Origin: Sclerodactyla briareus
Lineage: Eukaryota > Echinodermata > Holothuroidea > Dendrochirotida > Sclerodactylidae
NCBI GenBank assembly: GCA_026419785.1
Contig: JAODTK010000400.1
Coordinates: 1 to 64,000 of the forward strand
Direction of reading: 5' to 3'
Length of the DNA: 64,000 bases
Part shown: piece by piece, positions 1 to 13,680 of the stretch
Layout: each line of letters starts with the position of its first letter
Position numbering within the stretch: position 1 is the stretch's first letter
The notes under the pieces: generated by a model
What the model saw: the letters and a program-made list of their open reading frames with translations, nothing else
Databases searched by the model: none
What the model was told of the DNA's origin: nothing
Made by a program: the position numbers and the translations under genes

Positions 1-3000
1 GTTGTCTTTTCTCAGTTGCTGGCCTATTTGAAGAATATTTCCTACGTTGCTACCTACAGTACATGAACAATAATCAATATCATCAATATACCCGTGATTC
101 ACGAAATGTTGCACAATACGGGAGTGATCATACGTTCCAGGACCCGAACGAAAGAAAAAAGGTGTCATTGTTGGGCCCCGAGTCCCCACCTATTCGGTCG
201 TCAATGTACGTACTATCGCATATTCCTACTGATACGTCAGGCATCTCAGTCACACTCAAGCTCAAACTGTCAATGTTGTTACGTGCAGATGAGTGTTTAG
301 AGCCTGAGGCCTACCTTCCCTTTTTCGTTAGTCCGTTCGGTCCCGGCACCGTAGAAAAACCATTATTAGATATCTGCCCTAATTCCGAGAAACGAATATT
401 AAAACACTGCGAATCATCAATCATTTACCACCGTTCAAAACTTCGCCAGCCTCAATCATTTGAGAAGGCTTCGAAGTTTGATCGGTGATCGATCATCGTT
501 TCAGACTTGCAGCAAGTGATGACTGAATGAGATAAACACACACAATAACATAACACGACGCACTCAACTTTGGAATTCCCTAAATAATTAAAGGACAACT
601 GCTGGTTGCGATAGGCTCCGCCTGTAAGGAAGCCGCGTTTCCATGCACAGCGGGCGGGCGGGCAGGGCGGGTGGCGTGCCGTTTTGGAAGACCTTTTCCA
701 TGCCCGCGGGCGGGCGGCAGGCGTTTCTCGAGTCAAACGCACCCTCTCTCACTTTTATGTGTATATCGTGTAGGTCCGTATTATTGTTATTATTATTATT
801 ATTATTTATTTTATTATTATTATTAATTATTATTATTAGTTATCAACCACCAGACGGCAACAGTGTTTAAAAACCTTGAACACCGTGTTCATTTTTGAAA
901 ACCATTGTTCTAACATTCACGCTTACGGGGCCCCCACTCTTAAAACTTCACAATTGACAGGCTTTTGAGATTTAATTAGCAATACTTGACATATCAAGGG
1001 TTTAAATAAACATGTAAATATGTGTTCAAATAGTGTTGGGCCTTAAACAATAGAGACAACTGTATAAAATCTCATCCCTATTGTTTAAACAGTTATGAAT
1101 TTGTTTGGAACATTATTTGAACATAACATGGTCTCCTCTACTCTCCATTACCCGGCTGCAAGCCAGGAGATTGCAGGCCCTCCCCGAAAATCCGATACGA
1201 AATACCACCGGACCTCTGGCGGGCGGAAAAAATCGCTACACTGACCGATTCGATAAAAACGCGCCCTCCCGCGTGCATGGAACGCGGCTTAATAGGGAAA
1301 CAAATTCCAACGGCAAAGTCCAGCCAAATTAATACTCTTTTGTGTTAATAACTATAATGTTAAGAGATAAAAAATCATTCGAATATCCTTTGTTCTCAGT
1401 TTCTTTTGTCATGTCGGTTTGGAGAAGATATGGCTTCCTAAAATTTCATATAATTTGTTGATTTTGGAAAACTGGCAACCGTTTCATGATGTCTTATCTA
1501 CAGAAAACATTATAAAGGGAAAAGTTTAAGACATATTTTATCGTTTTTTTTTTTTTTAATTGGTAGTGTGACGTCATCTAATGTTTTCCATTTGCAAAAT
1601 TGCCATTTAGCAGTGATAAAAAATCAATAATCTTTAAAAATTGTAGCTCTTATAACCGAACATGTATGAACATGAAAACAAAGTTTGATGCATAGTTGTC
1701 AATGCACATCTAGACATTTAATGATATTTTTGGGGTACTTCCCCTTTAAAAATCATTTTGAAGACGAAGGGAAAAACGAAGGATTTTGATCACAAATTGA
1801 CATTTTTCAAAGAGACTACTCCGCAATGCCTCAAAATCAGATGGACCAATAACATTGATACCAAACGAGGAATTCTATGATGTGACCAACCAAATCCCTT
1901 GGTCCATCCATATATCACACATAGGAGGGCCGCGATTAACTGAGCTCAGGGACTGCGTAAACGGTGGGGGGGGGGGCGGGTGGGGGGGGGGGGGGAGGGG
2001 TGCTGGGGGGCTTTAACCCAAGGGAAGTGCGCCCTAGCTTACTGGCAATCACCCTCCTATTTGGCAAATAAGTACAATTCATTCATGGTCCCTAGAATAT
2101 GCTGCTGCAATATTTGCTAAGTCCAGCTGCACAAAAACCTCTATTGAACTGCGAAAGTCAAGTGTTTGTGTAAACATTTGTTGATCCTTGGGTACGACTC
2201 CAATCTAGGGCAAGAGCAATGGGGATCTAAGAACAGTGGAGGTTGGTGCCTATTCTCCACTTTTTCATATTGTTCACACTTACTGTATGTTTTTGCGTCA
2301 ACTGAACATTTAAATCGAGAGCAAACTCCCTTCGGATTGCAAACCAGCCCCCGCAATAAAAAATATGGTACCAGCATGTCCAGATGTTGATACGATGTTT
2401 TTAGCCCGGTCCTCTGTCAACCTCTTCTTTGCACTATTATGCGTTCTCGCTCCGCGCCGCCTTCGTCCTCATGACAAACAGTGTTTCGCAACCTTTAGGC
2501 GTTAGCGCAATAACTCTTTAACGCTGAATCCGATTGTCTGACACGTGTACACTGTACGGCCCTAGTGAAATCTCGAAAGTGGCATTACTGCCAAGCTGGG
2601 GCGCTATTTGCCTAATTTTCGCATTTACGGCGAAATTTTTTTTTTAAGTTATCGGATTGGAACGAACCTGGTGGGTAGGACTATAGTTGATCCCCGAAAA
2701 TGTAGGACCCTAATTATAATTTTTTCTTACTTGTGTTAGAGGGCCGCAACTTTAAATTATGTGAGCAAATATCATGTCCCACTTCGAAATTCCTTTTTCT
2801 AATAAATTCAGGCCTCTCTTGAGTTACCCTGGGGAAAAGAGGCAATACGTCTTTAGTAATTTTTTTCCCGAAATACACATTCTGAAACATACCTTCTCAC
2901 TTTTAGGAGTGTTGTTACGTCTCAAAACACTGTGAAGGGCTCTCTCTCTCTACGCTAATGATCTTTACGATCCGCCCATCCGATGGGGCGTTCCGCGTAG

Positions 3001-3400
3001 ATATGGGCCGCATCAATGATCGCCCCCCCCCCCCCCCCACCACACACAATTTCATAATGCCTCCGCGATCCCTGTAGCTAGCTACTACCAATTACAAATG
3101 GCATTGTAGTTTCACTTTTCCCTCAATAGCCATCCCAAAAAATCTCTACTACTACTACTAAGACCGAGGTTCATAATACTCAAGGGCTGGGGGTAGATCC
3201 TTACTACCACAGAGGAAAAGAGGGGCATATCGAAGCAAAAATAATTTGGAAATGCTTTGTCGAGTTCATTCGAGTCAGAACTTTGGGGGAATTTGAGAAA
3301 TCTACATCACAGGGGATGATATTGATAGGCCCTGTACGGAGGCCGGCCATTCACACTCTACACAGGAAATGCTTAATCATTGCCGTGATATACCGAGAAA
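1..3400. other. Intergenic DNA, no gene recognised
   Basis: No exon, RNA gene or transposon domain could be supported here. Visible features are a TTA/ATT microsatellite near 779-840, a long G-rich tract at about 1,963-2,000 and a C run near 3,020-3,040. A 141-codon open frame at 63-488 on the plus strand matches nothing I recognise and has no coding context. Confidence 0.6.
779..840. repeat. TTA/ATT microsatellite
   Basis: An almost pure trinucleotide run of TTA/ATT with a few interruptions. It translates to poly-Leu/Ile in one frame, which explains a spurious open frame there. Confidence 0.9.
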
Positions 3401-3426
3401 GACGACTATTCCCTTACGAATGAATT

Positions 3427-4190
3427 AAATAATTCTCCAATATTCCGTGTATATTTTTTTTTAGTTTTAAATTGGACCCCATCCATAGTTCGTGGGTTAC
3501 ATGTCTCTCAAAGTTAAAGAACAACTGCAAACTTGGATACAACAGAGTTATATCGTGGAGGATGGAAACTGTATCAATAGGTCTAAACCCCATTTCAAAA
3601 CGATGTTCCAATCCTATGTGGAGTTTATTGGCCTTCAAAATTTGGTCCATTATGCAGAGAAATTGGGGAGAATCCTAATTGCGCAATAAACGCATGACAT
3701 CACACTTAGATAACCCGGCAAGTTATGTCCTTTATTTAATTGTTGCATTTTGTTGAATGAATCACATTTAGCAGAAGTTTCCTGCTGTCTTTCTCTCATC
3801 AAAGTAACTATCAGCACCAACCAACCCCACTACAGCATCCTCTCCCATAGACTAAATGCTATACAAAGTGAAAATAATGTGTGAATTTCGATAGAAAACA
3901 AAGATTGTTTGCAGGTTGTGCGAGTAAATGCCATCATTCCTTATTGCATATGGATGCTTCCAAATTGCGCAATCCCCATGCACAAACTTCAAAGGACTGT
4001 AACTCCGTAACGAAAGTCGTATGAACTTCGGGTTCGGACTGACGCATCCAGTTTTCATAATTCATCCTGCAATTGTCCTTTAATAATCCTCCAATATTTC
4101 GTGCATATTTTTGTAAGTTTTTTTTGGATTCCATCCGGTCAATCCATAGTTTCTTGGTTACAGGTCTCTCGAGTTAAATGTTTTGCATTT
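3427..4190. repeat. Family E repeat cluster with ~100-bp direct repeats
   Basis: The segment at 3,427-3,530 recurs in direct orientation at 4,081-4,190; both share an 'aataattctccaatat'-like start and a 'ccatagtt..tgggttacat' core. Between them lie a plus-oriented piece (about 3,518-3,690) and a minus-oriented piece (about 3,845-4,085) of the repeat I call family E. Its start reads 'ttaaaggacaactgcagg' or close to it. Other family E copies are near 14,133-14,290 and 23,630-23,870. No coding capacity is visible. The class is unknown; a non-autonomous transposon is my inference. Confidence 0.55.
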
Positions 4191-4914
4191 GGACTTTACT
4201 GTTAGAAAATTGTAAAGAAAAAAAAATCTGCTACATCAGAAGACCGTTCCTAATCGATTGCTAGTATTGGTACTGAGAGGTAAATATTCCATGGAAATGC
4301 AGGCACGACAGCGATGCCATCATTCTTGCGCTCCAGTTTGCTGTTGTCTATATTTTGCGCACTACATTCCTAAGAATCCGGCACTGGTGCTCCCGGGGTA
4401 TGCCGGCCGTGTGCGCAACGACGGCGCGCGATGCATGCGGGTCGCGTGAGGATGAGTCAGAGCAAACACTGTCTCAAAATATCCATCGAAGATTAAATGA
4501 TTGCGGACAACCCGGCAACCAGCAAATATTCTCTGTGTTCCACTGGAATCCACAAATCAAAGTTCAGTTTAAAAAATGATTAGTCCAGGGGGGTTGTGGT
4601 ATTGGATCGTAGTTGTTGCTGATTAGTTGGTGACTTTTTTTTAAGGGAGACAAAGACCTCTCCGGAATGTTGAAATACCGTATTCAACACAGTGAAATAC
4701 CGGAGATATTCTTCTCTGTGATGGTTCAATTGTGACGTCAGGCACGACCAGACGACATAACCAGTGCATTGGTAGACTGTCAGTACCCCTGAAAAACCCC
4801 TTCTGAGTGGGGAGGAGTACCATCGCATGACCAATACCAAGACTCTGCGGTGGGGGGGGGGGAGTGTCCACTGAGTTTTTTTGCGTGTGTTGGGGGGGTC
4901 TGAGAACCACGGAC

Positions 4915-5030
4915 ACTTTTTTTCTTCAAATAGAACTGCCAAAAAGCTCAGGGATTCCTTGACTTGACCAATTCTATAGGCCAAAACCTAAACGGGTTAC
5001 ATTGTAACCACTCATTATTAAGCAACATAC
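4915..5030 (+). repeat. Family A repeat, 5'-end fragment
   Basis: It contains the family A start, a short stem around 'aaaaagctcagggattcctt' followed by 'gacttgaccaattctatagg'. The same arrangement starts longer copies at about 25,505 and 47,319. The rest of the element is absent, so this is a truncated copy. Confidence 0.5.
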
Positions 5031-5109
5031 GCTATTTTCTCACATTTCTCACAGAATGACAGCATCTAGACAAACAAAGGTTCCTTTTAGTTTTCATGAG
5101 ACAGCTACA

Positions 5110-6300
5110 CGATATAATTTCAACTTGACAGACCAGCATTCTGGATGCGTGTTTTTCGAAAATTGTTTGTTTTAAAAATAAACTTCCACCATCGTTGTCT
5201 TACTACCTGACCCCCGCTCCTTGACCCCCGCTCCCCATAATTACTCTGTCGGGCGGTCGCGGACCCTGGGTTGAACAAATGTCAGGAATCATTTTCATCA
5301 CACCCCCCCTTCCCCCCGGGTGAAAGACTCTAGCTGCTAATATACCTGATCCAAGGTTGAGAATGTGTGAGATGTCCGGCTGTCCGCACACCCCGGACTC
5401 AAGTACTACTTGGTGCCGCGAACCAGTGGCGTCGTGCCCATGGGGCCCGGGGGGGGGGCGAGCCCCCCAAATTTTGGTCAGAGGTGTCATAAAATTTTGT
5501 CATAATTCCGACCTTAAAAAAGTATTCTCAGAATCGAAAAGTAGACTATATATCTGTTTGTTCTTTGATACCCCACACAACTTCAACTTCAACATATATC
5601 TAGCCGCGAGATATACCTTCGAATATGTCTGTCCAGAGCTCGCGTTTGATATTCGATTCCAACATTCATAGCGTCACCAAAGACCACCTGAGGCCATTAC
5701 AGCTCAAGACTTCTACTGTCCGAGAAAGGGCGAAAAAGCATGCAAAATTTGCGTACAATCCCGCTGGATCCCCTGAAATCTTTCAATTTTTTTTTGTTTC
5801 GTATTCATGGAAATAGTTCAAACTACACAAACAGCCCTCTCGGTGGTTACCAAATGGCGGTCCGCGCTGGCCAAATCAGCCCGCCAGATATACAATCCGG
5901 CACCCAAAATACCAAGTTGGAAAAATGTGGTTATTACGGTTTCCAGGTACAAGAGAAGGTGGAATTATTAACGACACGAGCTAAAACGCGGGGGATGCGG
6001 GTGATGTATCCCCCCACTTTGGGGGGGATGGCCTGTACAACATCCCCCCGTTTTGTCAGTCCCAATAATTATTTTTGTCAATGATATTCATTCATATTAG
6101 ACACTCTCCACTTTTAATTACAACGAAATATTCGTATAAGTTTGTAGGCGCCTACGAAGAGGCTGAGCTCGTAACTCAGTTACCCCAACACCAATGAACT
6201 GTCATTTACCTGACAGTCCTAACTACCCTATCTGATTCGATTGAGCTTTTGAGCTTAGACCCCTTACCCACTTCGCCTTCCGCGTAGGGAGACAAGTCCC
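5110..6300. other. Intergenic DNA, nothing recognised
   Basis: G/C homopolymer-rich stretches occur at about 5,205-5,460 and 6,000-6,050. I see no exon, RNA or transposon signature. Confidence 0.5.
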
Positions 6301-6309
6301 CCATCGCAT

Positions 6310-7036
6310 AGGTGGAAAAAAAAAAAACAAACAAAATCAGCCGAGCAGTAACCACGCAGAGACCACAGGGACACAGTACGGCACCAGTTCTTTCCAGTTC
6401 CTGGATGAAATTGTGTCGCAGTTGGAAGATATATCTAACCTTTTCGCAGCCGACTTCTGGATTGTCTGAGTGCCAGCTGGCGGATCTTCTTTCTTTGTGG
6501 GTACATCAAGACCCAGGGTAGCCCAGAAGTACCCAGAACTGAACCCTACCGTCTTGGAATTCAAATGGCAATGTTTCGCACCAGCATCCACCGGGGCGAA
6601 TCACTCCGCACGTAGCCAAGAAGCCTCCATGGATTGCCAGAGGAGTGTGCGGTCCTGTTTTTCCTCAGGTACCGGGCTCTACTCAGCTTCTGCTCTTGTG
6701 CCCGGTGTCGTCCCGTGAAAATGTTGCGCGCAGTTTTTCATCAACAGCCTGGAGAAGGTTGAAGACATGGTTGGAGAGTAAACCATGTCCCAGAGGCGCT
6801 TTGAGCGCCGTTGCTTGTGTTAACGTTGCCCACAAACTACTAACGGTTACTAATTTGCAGAAACTGGCCGAAACATTTATATCGGGCTCGGAGAACGAGC
6901 GAAATGTGTTTTGGACTGATTTTAAAACAGGGTTGAGCTCCATCACCAGCACCGCCCATCGCATTAACTTGATAGTCCTATCCTTAATTTGGATTGTATT
7001 TGCCTGTTGACTGACTGCGGTGATTTCTGCCCTCAA
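6310..7036. other. Unidentified coding-like island
   Basis: Long overlapping open frames occur on both strands (plus 6,645-7,010, 121 codons; minus 6,683-7,036, 117 codons), with base composition more even than the flanks. I recognise no domain on either strand and cannot choose the coding strand. It may be a single-exon fragment, a retrocopy or a decayed transposon ORF. It lies outside MED15. Confidence that it codes at all is low. Confidence 0.2.
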
Positions 7037-9640
7037 TACATAACAGGTTATGTTGTCTGAGCATATTTAGTTCTTGCGTCATTTTCATTTTAACTAATCA
7101 AATGTTATATAGCTTTCAATCAAAGATGCAACAATTCTCTTTAAACAATCCACAAATCGTGATACTATATTCATTCTTGAAGGCTGAGTAAACACAGCTT
7201 AAAAACCCTCAGTGTGGCCGTTTCCCGGCGTCTGTGGAGGTTTGTGAACAGCAAAATTTCTTAATGCCTCGCGCCAACCTATGGTGGGCCCCCGCTTAGA
7301 TAGTCCTCCAGCAAATCATCCCCCCACCCACTCCACAAAATCTACGCCCTGTTAACAACGATTTTCATAAACGCTGGAAAACGTCGATCGGTCGATGCAT
7401 ACATATCAAAATTTTACTATCAATAAAATATCAAAACTAATTTTTTTAGTAGATTAATATTGTGACCACTATATATATCCGGGCTATAGGAAATATTTTT
7501 GTTTGAATGAATGCTCAACTAGAAAAAAACTAACATTAGCGACCCACGATACACTCTTTACAAGTGCGTTGCTAGCTGCTTGGCGAATCATTGTGCCACT
7601 TTCCCACTTCAATTAATATAAAATCGCAGAAATGTACATTGTTGTCTTTTTAATGGGTGAGTTTTATATTTGAGGAATATAAAAAGGCCAGCTGGCCCCC
7701 ATCTTTGGCGTTTAAGAACACCAATTGACAAAACTTGCATAGCACGGCTTAAGGTGAAATGTCATTTCATTGTGAATTTTATCTATTTATTTATATCTAT
7801 CAGATAAAATGGCTATCTGGCACCACCAATTGGCCTTACTTTAATAGATTTGTACGCTGCGGGGACACCAATTATGCCGCTGCGCAAGTATAGGCCCAAA
7901 TTCGCATGAACATAGGAGGCTAAGGAGAATCTATGAAAACTATGTAAACTTTAACTTAATTAGTGAAAATGGTCACATACTTAATTAGTAATTGAAATGG
8001 TCATTTGGAAAGCACCCATTTGACATTTAAGAAATATTAATTCAGAAACAGTGGTTCCGCGGTGCGGCAACCAATGGTGTCGCTTCGCATGATATAGCCT
8101 TGAAAATCGTAAGAACATAGAGTGCATGGAAAGGTGAAATTCATACTACTGCTTATTCTTGAAATATCACACGAAAAATAGCATCTGGAGATCACCATTT
8201 GCATGAGAAACCTAATTTCCAAAAATTCGCAACGCTGCGCGTCAACTAAAGTTGCGCTTTGAAAATGTCAGCAAGGCAATCAGTGGTGTCGCGCAGCTCA
8301 AAATAGATCACGTGAAGTTAGTGGCACACTGATTATTCACACATTCTCTGGCTATCTGAACCCATATTGGGAATTCCGGGTAAAATGATCTGTGATGCAT
8401 AAACTAAAGAGGTGTAAAAGAAGTAAATGTAGCAAGAAGCCTATTCATCTGAAGTTCGGGAATATTTCCCGACTAAAAAAGTTGGAAGTCTCTCGAGGTG
8501 TGCTTTACTTCCATAAGTAACCGTAAGTGGGAATGTTTTGCCGATATATGACGAACATTTGTATGTATGTGGCTGTAAATAGTCAACCGCTGATGGGCTC
8601 CCAAAACTTTATTTTGCTCAGAAGCAAGTTAACGCAACACTAGTACTGGTAAATTGGAATCGAAGGCTCAGAAATAGCCGGCTTATATGGGGCAAGCGTG
8701 ACACATTCCCCAACCCACCCTACACCAAGTAATCGTAAGTTTGCAAAACGTTGAGCGTAGACAAACGTAACATAGTTTCACTGTGACTTCTGCCTTTAAC
8801 GTCGTGTCCGAACTTCCAGATCCAGTGCTTCATGAATTATTATCGCACATGTGAGTGAGGGAATGGTTTTCGTTTAGTGGTGAAATGTCATAATTAGCGC
8901 TTCAGCGATTACATCCTTAGAGCGCCCCGCCCTCAATACAGCCCGACAACTGCGACAATTTCTCGAAAACAAGACTGCAACTCCAAGAGTGGTTCCTTGT
9001 CGTGTTCACCTGCGTCTACTATTTCCTAAAATGTCACGTGTAGGGCCTATAATCCTGTACCAGGACCTAACACGAAACAGACCTTCCATCGCACTAAGTG
9101 AAGACTGAGCTCCAAAAACTCAACCCTCGTCAACCAACGGTACTCCGATCTTCGACATCAGCACACCAGTTCAACGCAGGACCGATGCCTCGAACGCGGT
9201 ATAGAAATCGTGCCTTCTCTGTTATTGCACGACCTTTTGGAACAGCTTCCCCTTTTTTCACATAACCAATAACGCGAGGCCCTGTCACTCGAATCTTTTA
9301 AAGCAGACGAGACTGAAAGTGCTAATTGGGTATTACCTTTAAGTAAGCGTGTGTACTCCTCGTTTCTCTTTTCCTTTTTTTCCTAATGTTCCTTTCCCGA
9401 ATGCTCTTAGGAACACTGTATCAATCGCTCTATGATGCGTGATATTTGGGAGATTCTGTCAGATTGATGTTTTGCCGCCGCCCTTGCCGCGCCCCCCTAT
9501 CCCAATTGATGGGTGTGTCCACGACCAGGCTCTGCCGTTACTTGCCTAACTGCGAAGTGGTGACCAAGCCTGCTTGCGCTTTCCCCCCCGGGGTTAACAG
9601 AGAAAGAGACTCATTTTGGGTGAAAATGTGGGAAATGTCC
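7037..9640. other. AT-rich intergenic DNA, nothing recognised
   Basis: Mostly AT-rich unique-looking sequence without a supportable gene. Between about 7,620 and 8,330 short segments resemble one another ('caccaat' and 'gaaatggtca' phrases recur), which suggests an old, degenerate duplication. Confidence 0.45.
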
Positions 9641-9649
9641 GCTTGAATT

Positions 9650-10022
9650 TTGGGAAGCTAGCTTGGAATGTTGGGAAATCCAGCTTTGAATATTGGAGAA
9701 ATCCAGCTTGTTAATTGGGAAATCCAGCTTTGATATGGGAAATCCAGCTTTGACTATTGAAAAGTCCAGCTGTGAATATTGGAAACTTCAGACTTTAAAT
9801 GTTGGGGAATCCAGCCTTCGAATGTTTTGGAAAATCCGCTTTGAATATTGAAACTCCAAGCTTTGAATATTGAGAATCTCAGCTTTTGAATGTGGGAAAT
9901 CCAGGCTTTGAATATGAAGGACATCCCCAGTTTTTGAATGTGGGAAATGCCACTCGAATCTGGGAAATCAGCTTTGAATATTGGAAATCCAAGTTTGTAT
10001 GTGGGGAAGTTCAGCTTTAATG
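9650..10022. repeat. 22-bp minisatellite, about 17 copies
   Basis: A degenerate tandem array. The unit is close to 'tgggaaatccagctttgaat' plus 'at', with copies varying by single indels and substitutions. On the minus strand it reads as repeated Phe/Ile/Gln/Ser peptide motifs; those frames are by-products of the repeat and not a gene. Confidence 0.9.
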
Positions 10023-10049
10023 TCCACTGAATAAGCAATAGGATTAAAG

Positions 10050-11590
10050 CTTACCGATTTACACAATTCTGGATATAGGATATCTGGGAGCCTGTATTGT
10101 CCCATGCATCTGCCTAGTGAAAACTCGAGTGGCTTTGAAAGTGTGTATTGCCCCAAGGCCTGAGACCCACTGATTTGCATACTTTATGCATTTTCCGACT
10201 TTTCCGCACTTTTCTTATGTAGACAACATTGGGTCCCCCGAATAAATTTGTGGTCAAATTTGTCACCCCATCTTATTTCAGCAGAAACATTGCTGATTGT
10301 GTTCTTTTTTTGGATCACGAGATGTTGATGATAACCAAATGCGATTGCACTTTCACGCATTTTCTAGCAAAAACAGGAGCGGAGGCCACTGGGCCCTACA
10401 CTGAAATTCTGAATGTGTGAGTAATCAGGATCAATGAAATCATTCAATGGAAATATTAATATTGGACACATAGAGCGCTAGGTGCGTGGTCATGGGGTTG
10501 GGTGTGGGAATTGCTTTATTTTCAAACTCTGCTTCATTCTTCTTCCTTCAAGGTTTGCCTATTGGCTTTGTACATAGAAGAAAATGCAATTGTGTCGGTG
10601 CTATTTGAAAGTATAAAGTTGGAAATTCTTGACACTAACCTCCTGACTTTGAGTATCTAAATAACCCACCAGAGTGGAAATACAGAGAAATACTGCATTG
10701 TATTCATTTCACATTTCTTCCTTGAATAGTCAATTGGTTATTTTGCATTGTGGTTGTTCATGACTGGCAAAATGCATGCACTTTTTCTGAAGAACTGTAT
10801 TCTCCAGCAATTGTGGCAAGTATCTGCAATAAGTTCATTTGAATTCAGCAATGTGCAGCAAAGTACACTTATCTGAACAGTATTGTTTTAGTACTAGAGG
10901 AGGTAAATCATTAAGAGGGATCTCTCAAAGCTTGAAATGATGGGAATTGATGTTCTCCTGAGCAGTGGCAAACACAAGGAGGGGGTTTGGGGGTTAGTAA
11001 CCCCTCCCCCCCCCCACATGACGGATGTGAATAATGAAATTTCAACACAAACACCATTTTTTACTGTTATGTAGAGCATTATTACAGCTGCAGTTTATCA
11101 TATTGCAACAGTAAGGGGGTCTACAGGCCCATAAATTGCATTTATTTGCTGATAGGGAGGGGGAGGCTACAAATGAGTGCGCCCATCCCTTGGGTCCCGA
11201 CCTCATGCACACGGGTAGGAATAACAATACTCCTGTACACTGTGTGTAGTTAGGGAAGGTACATCAACAATTGCGGTCTCCCTGACAGAATGGGATCAGA
11301 CTGAATTTCACACTAAATTTTGGTTATTCGATATGACCTCCTTTAGGAATGTAGTTTGTTCAAACACTTTGGATTTTGAGAAGGTATTGTGATGGTTCAC
11401 TATGTAATATTTTACTTCACACCCCCCCCCCCCCCCTCCTCACTTGCCCCTTGCTTGTTTCCTCTGAAAATTGGAAATAATAGAACAGCATAATATTAAT
11501 ATTGTTACAGTGTGATTAGTTCTTGAGCACATCGGTTGATTCGGTGTGGAATAAATTAGTAAGATTGTCATGATTACTTTCAAGACAGCC
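10050..11590. other. Intergenic DNA, nothing recognised
   Basis: AT-rich sequence with homopolymer C runs near 11,000-11,020 and 11,420-11,440. No gene or named repeat can be supported. Confidence 0.5.
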
Positions 11591-13680
11591 AATATGGAGG
11601 AGGAAAAGATGTCGCATCAGTGACTTCAACACTTGACAACACTTCCATACCCTCATATTCAAGGAATCCACCATTCTTCCAAGTACCTCTGACACTTTTA
11701 TGACCCCACCCAACTTTGCAACACTTCCATGTCCTCATAATCAAGAAATTCAATATTCTACCAAGTACGTTTGACACTTTCATGATTTCAAACCACTTGA
11801 CAGCACTTCCATGCCCTCATTTTCAAGGAATCCAACATTCTACAAGTCCCTTTGACACTTCTATGATTTCTAACCACCCGGTAACACTTCCATGCCCTCA
11901 TATATAAGGATTCCACCATTCTACTAAGTACTTTTGACACATTTATGACTTTGAACCACTTGGCAATGTTTCCATGCCCTCATATATAAGGATTCCACCA
12001 TTCTACTAAGTACTTTTGACACTTTCATTACTTCAAACCACTTGGCAACACTAGAACGTGCCTTTTTCAAGGCATCTGGCATGGGGAGTAGGAGGCCAGA
12101 ACAATACTATTGGCAGTGCTTCCAGTGTCATTTAGATAACTTTAGAACATCGATCCAAGTTCATATTACTTCACTTGCCTACTTGACAAATCCTACTCGT
12201 TGGTGGTGTCATGTGACTTGAGGACATCACTGCAGCTATTTACGGGGATCGGTCTGAGGAAAGTGTGTCAAGTACTTCTGATACTGCAGCGGTGGTATAT
12301 CATACCACTTCTGCATGCTTGTCATTAGATATGCATAGCAAGGTCAGGTACTTTGAAGATATCGTCGATGAGGTCATATCAGTTGACACCAAGGGGTGTT
12401 TTTAGCTGCGAGCCGGGCTCCGTATGGCGCCCATAAGCAACTGTTTGGTGCCCATGATCATGTTCTCATAAAATTGAGCCTGCATGGTTCCATTCCCACT
12501 AGAATGACCCCGGTTGACACATTTCCTGGGAGCTCTTTCAGTGGGCATTGGGTGTGTGAGCATCATATCCCCTAACAATAATCTCATGGAAGGCTGGTGT
12601 ACCTCCATGTCATTCAAACATATGTAGTGGGCTCGAAGACCTCTGAATAACACACACACACCCACAAACTACCAAGGCAACTATCATGTTCACTGGGATT
12701 ATACTTCAGACATGTATCACATCCCTTTTCCATATTCATTTTAAAAGTGTAGTAGGGTGGAGTACTTCGAAATGCTGCAGGATATCTTGATATCAATTGA
12801 CTTGCACACTCGTTTTCATAGACATCCGGCATGTGAGGGTAGTGAACTATTAATGCACTCTCAATGACGTCATATCACTCTGCAACACTCCCTCCCATTT
12901 GTCAAGTGTAATCGGCCGATTACTTCTGACACCACCGGTGGCCCCCTTTGACTGAAGAGCACAAAAACCCACTGCGAAGGCATACAATGAGTGAAGTAGG
13001 GCCCTGATGCAACTGTGGTGGTAGCCGGGTGAAGTATTTTCAACAATATATATCAGTATTTTCAACAATATATATCAGTATTTTCAAAAATATATATCAC
13101 ATGATGGGTTTACTATTGCTCATGCTACAGTGAACTCCTGCGCTTAGGATGTATCTGCCACTCATAGTAGGGTGAAGTGTCACTTTGACAGCAGTAGTAG
13201 GGTTGCCTTCATATCACCTGGCAACACTTCCCGACACTCATTTCCCAAGCATCCATCATTCGTAGTAGAATAAAGTGTCACTTTGGCAGCAGTAGTATGG
13301 CTGCCTTCATATCCCCTGGCAACACTTCCTGACACTCTTTCATAGCAGGGTGAAGTGTAGCTTTAGCAGCAGTAGTAGGGTTGTTTTCATATCAACACTT
13401 CCTGACACTCTTTCATAGCAGGGTGAAGTGTAGCTTAGCAGCAGTAGTCGGGTTGTTTTCATATCAACACTTCCTGACACTCATTTCCTTGGGCATCTGC
13501 CACTCATAGTATGGTGAAGTGTCACTTTGGCAGCAGTAGTATGGCTGCCTTCATATCCCCTGGCAACACTTCCTGACACTCTTTCATAGCAGGGTGAAGT
13601 GTAGCTTTAGCAGCAGTAGTAGGGTTGCCTTCATATCACCTGGCAACACTTCCTGACACTCATTTCCCAGCATCCATTCA
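11590..13680. repeat. Degenerate ~80-100-bp tandem array at the MED15 3' end
   Basis: Two clear blocks (about 11,600-12,060 with a spacing near 82 bp, and about 13,130-13,680 with a spacing near 95 bp) share a core reading 'ggcaacacttcc' followed by a 'ctcat' phrase and a 'catcca' or 'aatcca' phrase. Then come 'agtagggtgaagtgt'-like and 'catatcac' segments. Weak copies fill the stretch between. The last unit (13,631-13,680) is also the final coding piece of MED15 on the minus strand, so the array either grew out of the end of the gene or was captured as its C-terminus. Confidence 0.75.
13034..13099. repeat. Three perfect or near-perfect 22-bp repeats
   Basis: Three head-to-tail copies of 'gtattttcaacaatatat' plus 'atca', the third with one substitution. 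They lie inside the larger array. Their near identity suggests a recent expansion. Confidence 0.9.

Noticed and set aside
63-488. 141-codon plus-strand frame
   Set aside because: No recognisable domain, no splice or promoter context, and overlapping frames on both strands nearby. Length is within chance for 64 kb read in six frames.
9754-10038. 94-codon minus-strand frame rich in Phe/Ile/Gln/Ser
   Set aside because: It is a translation of the 22-bp minisatellite.
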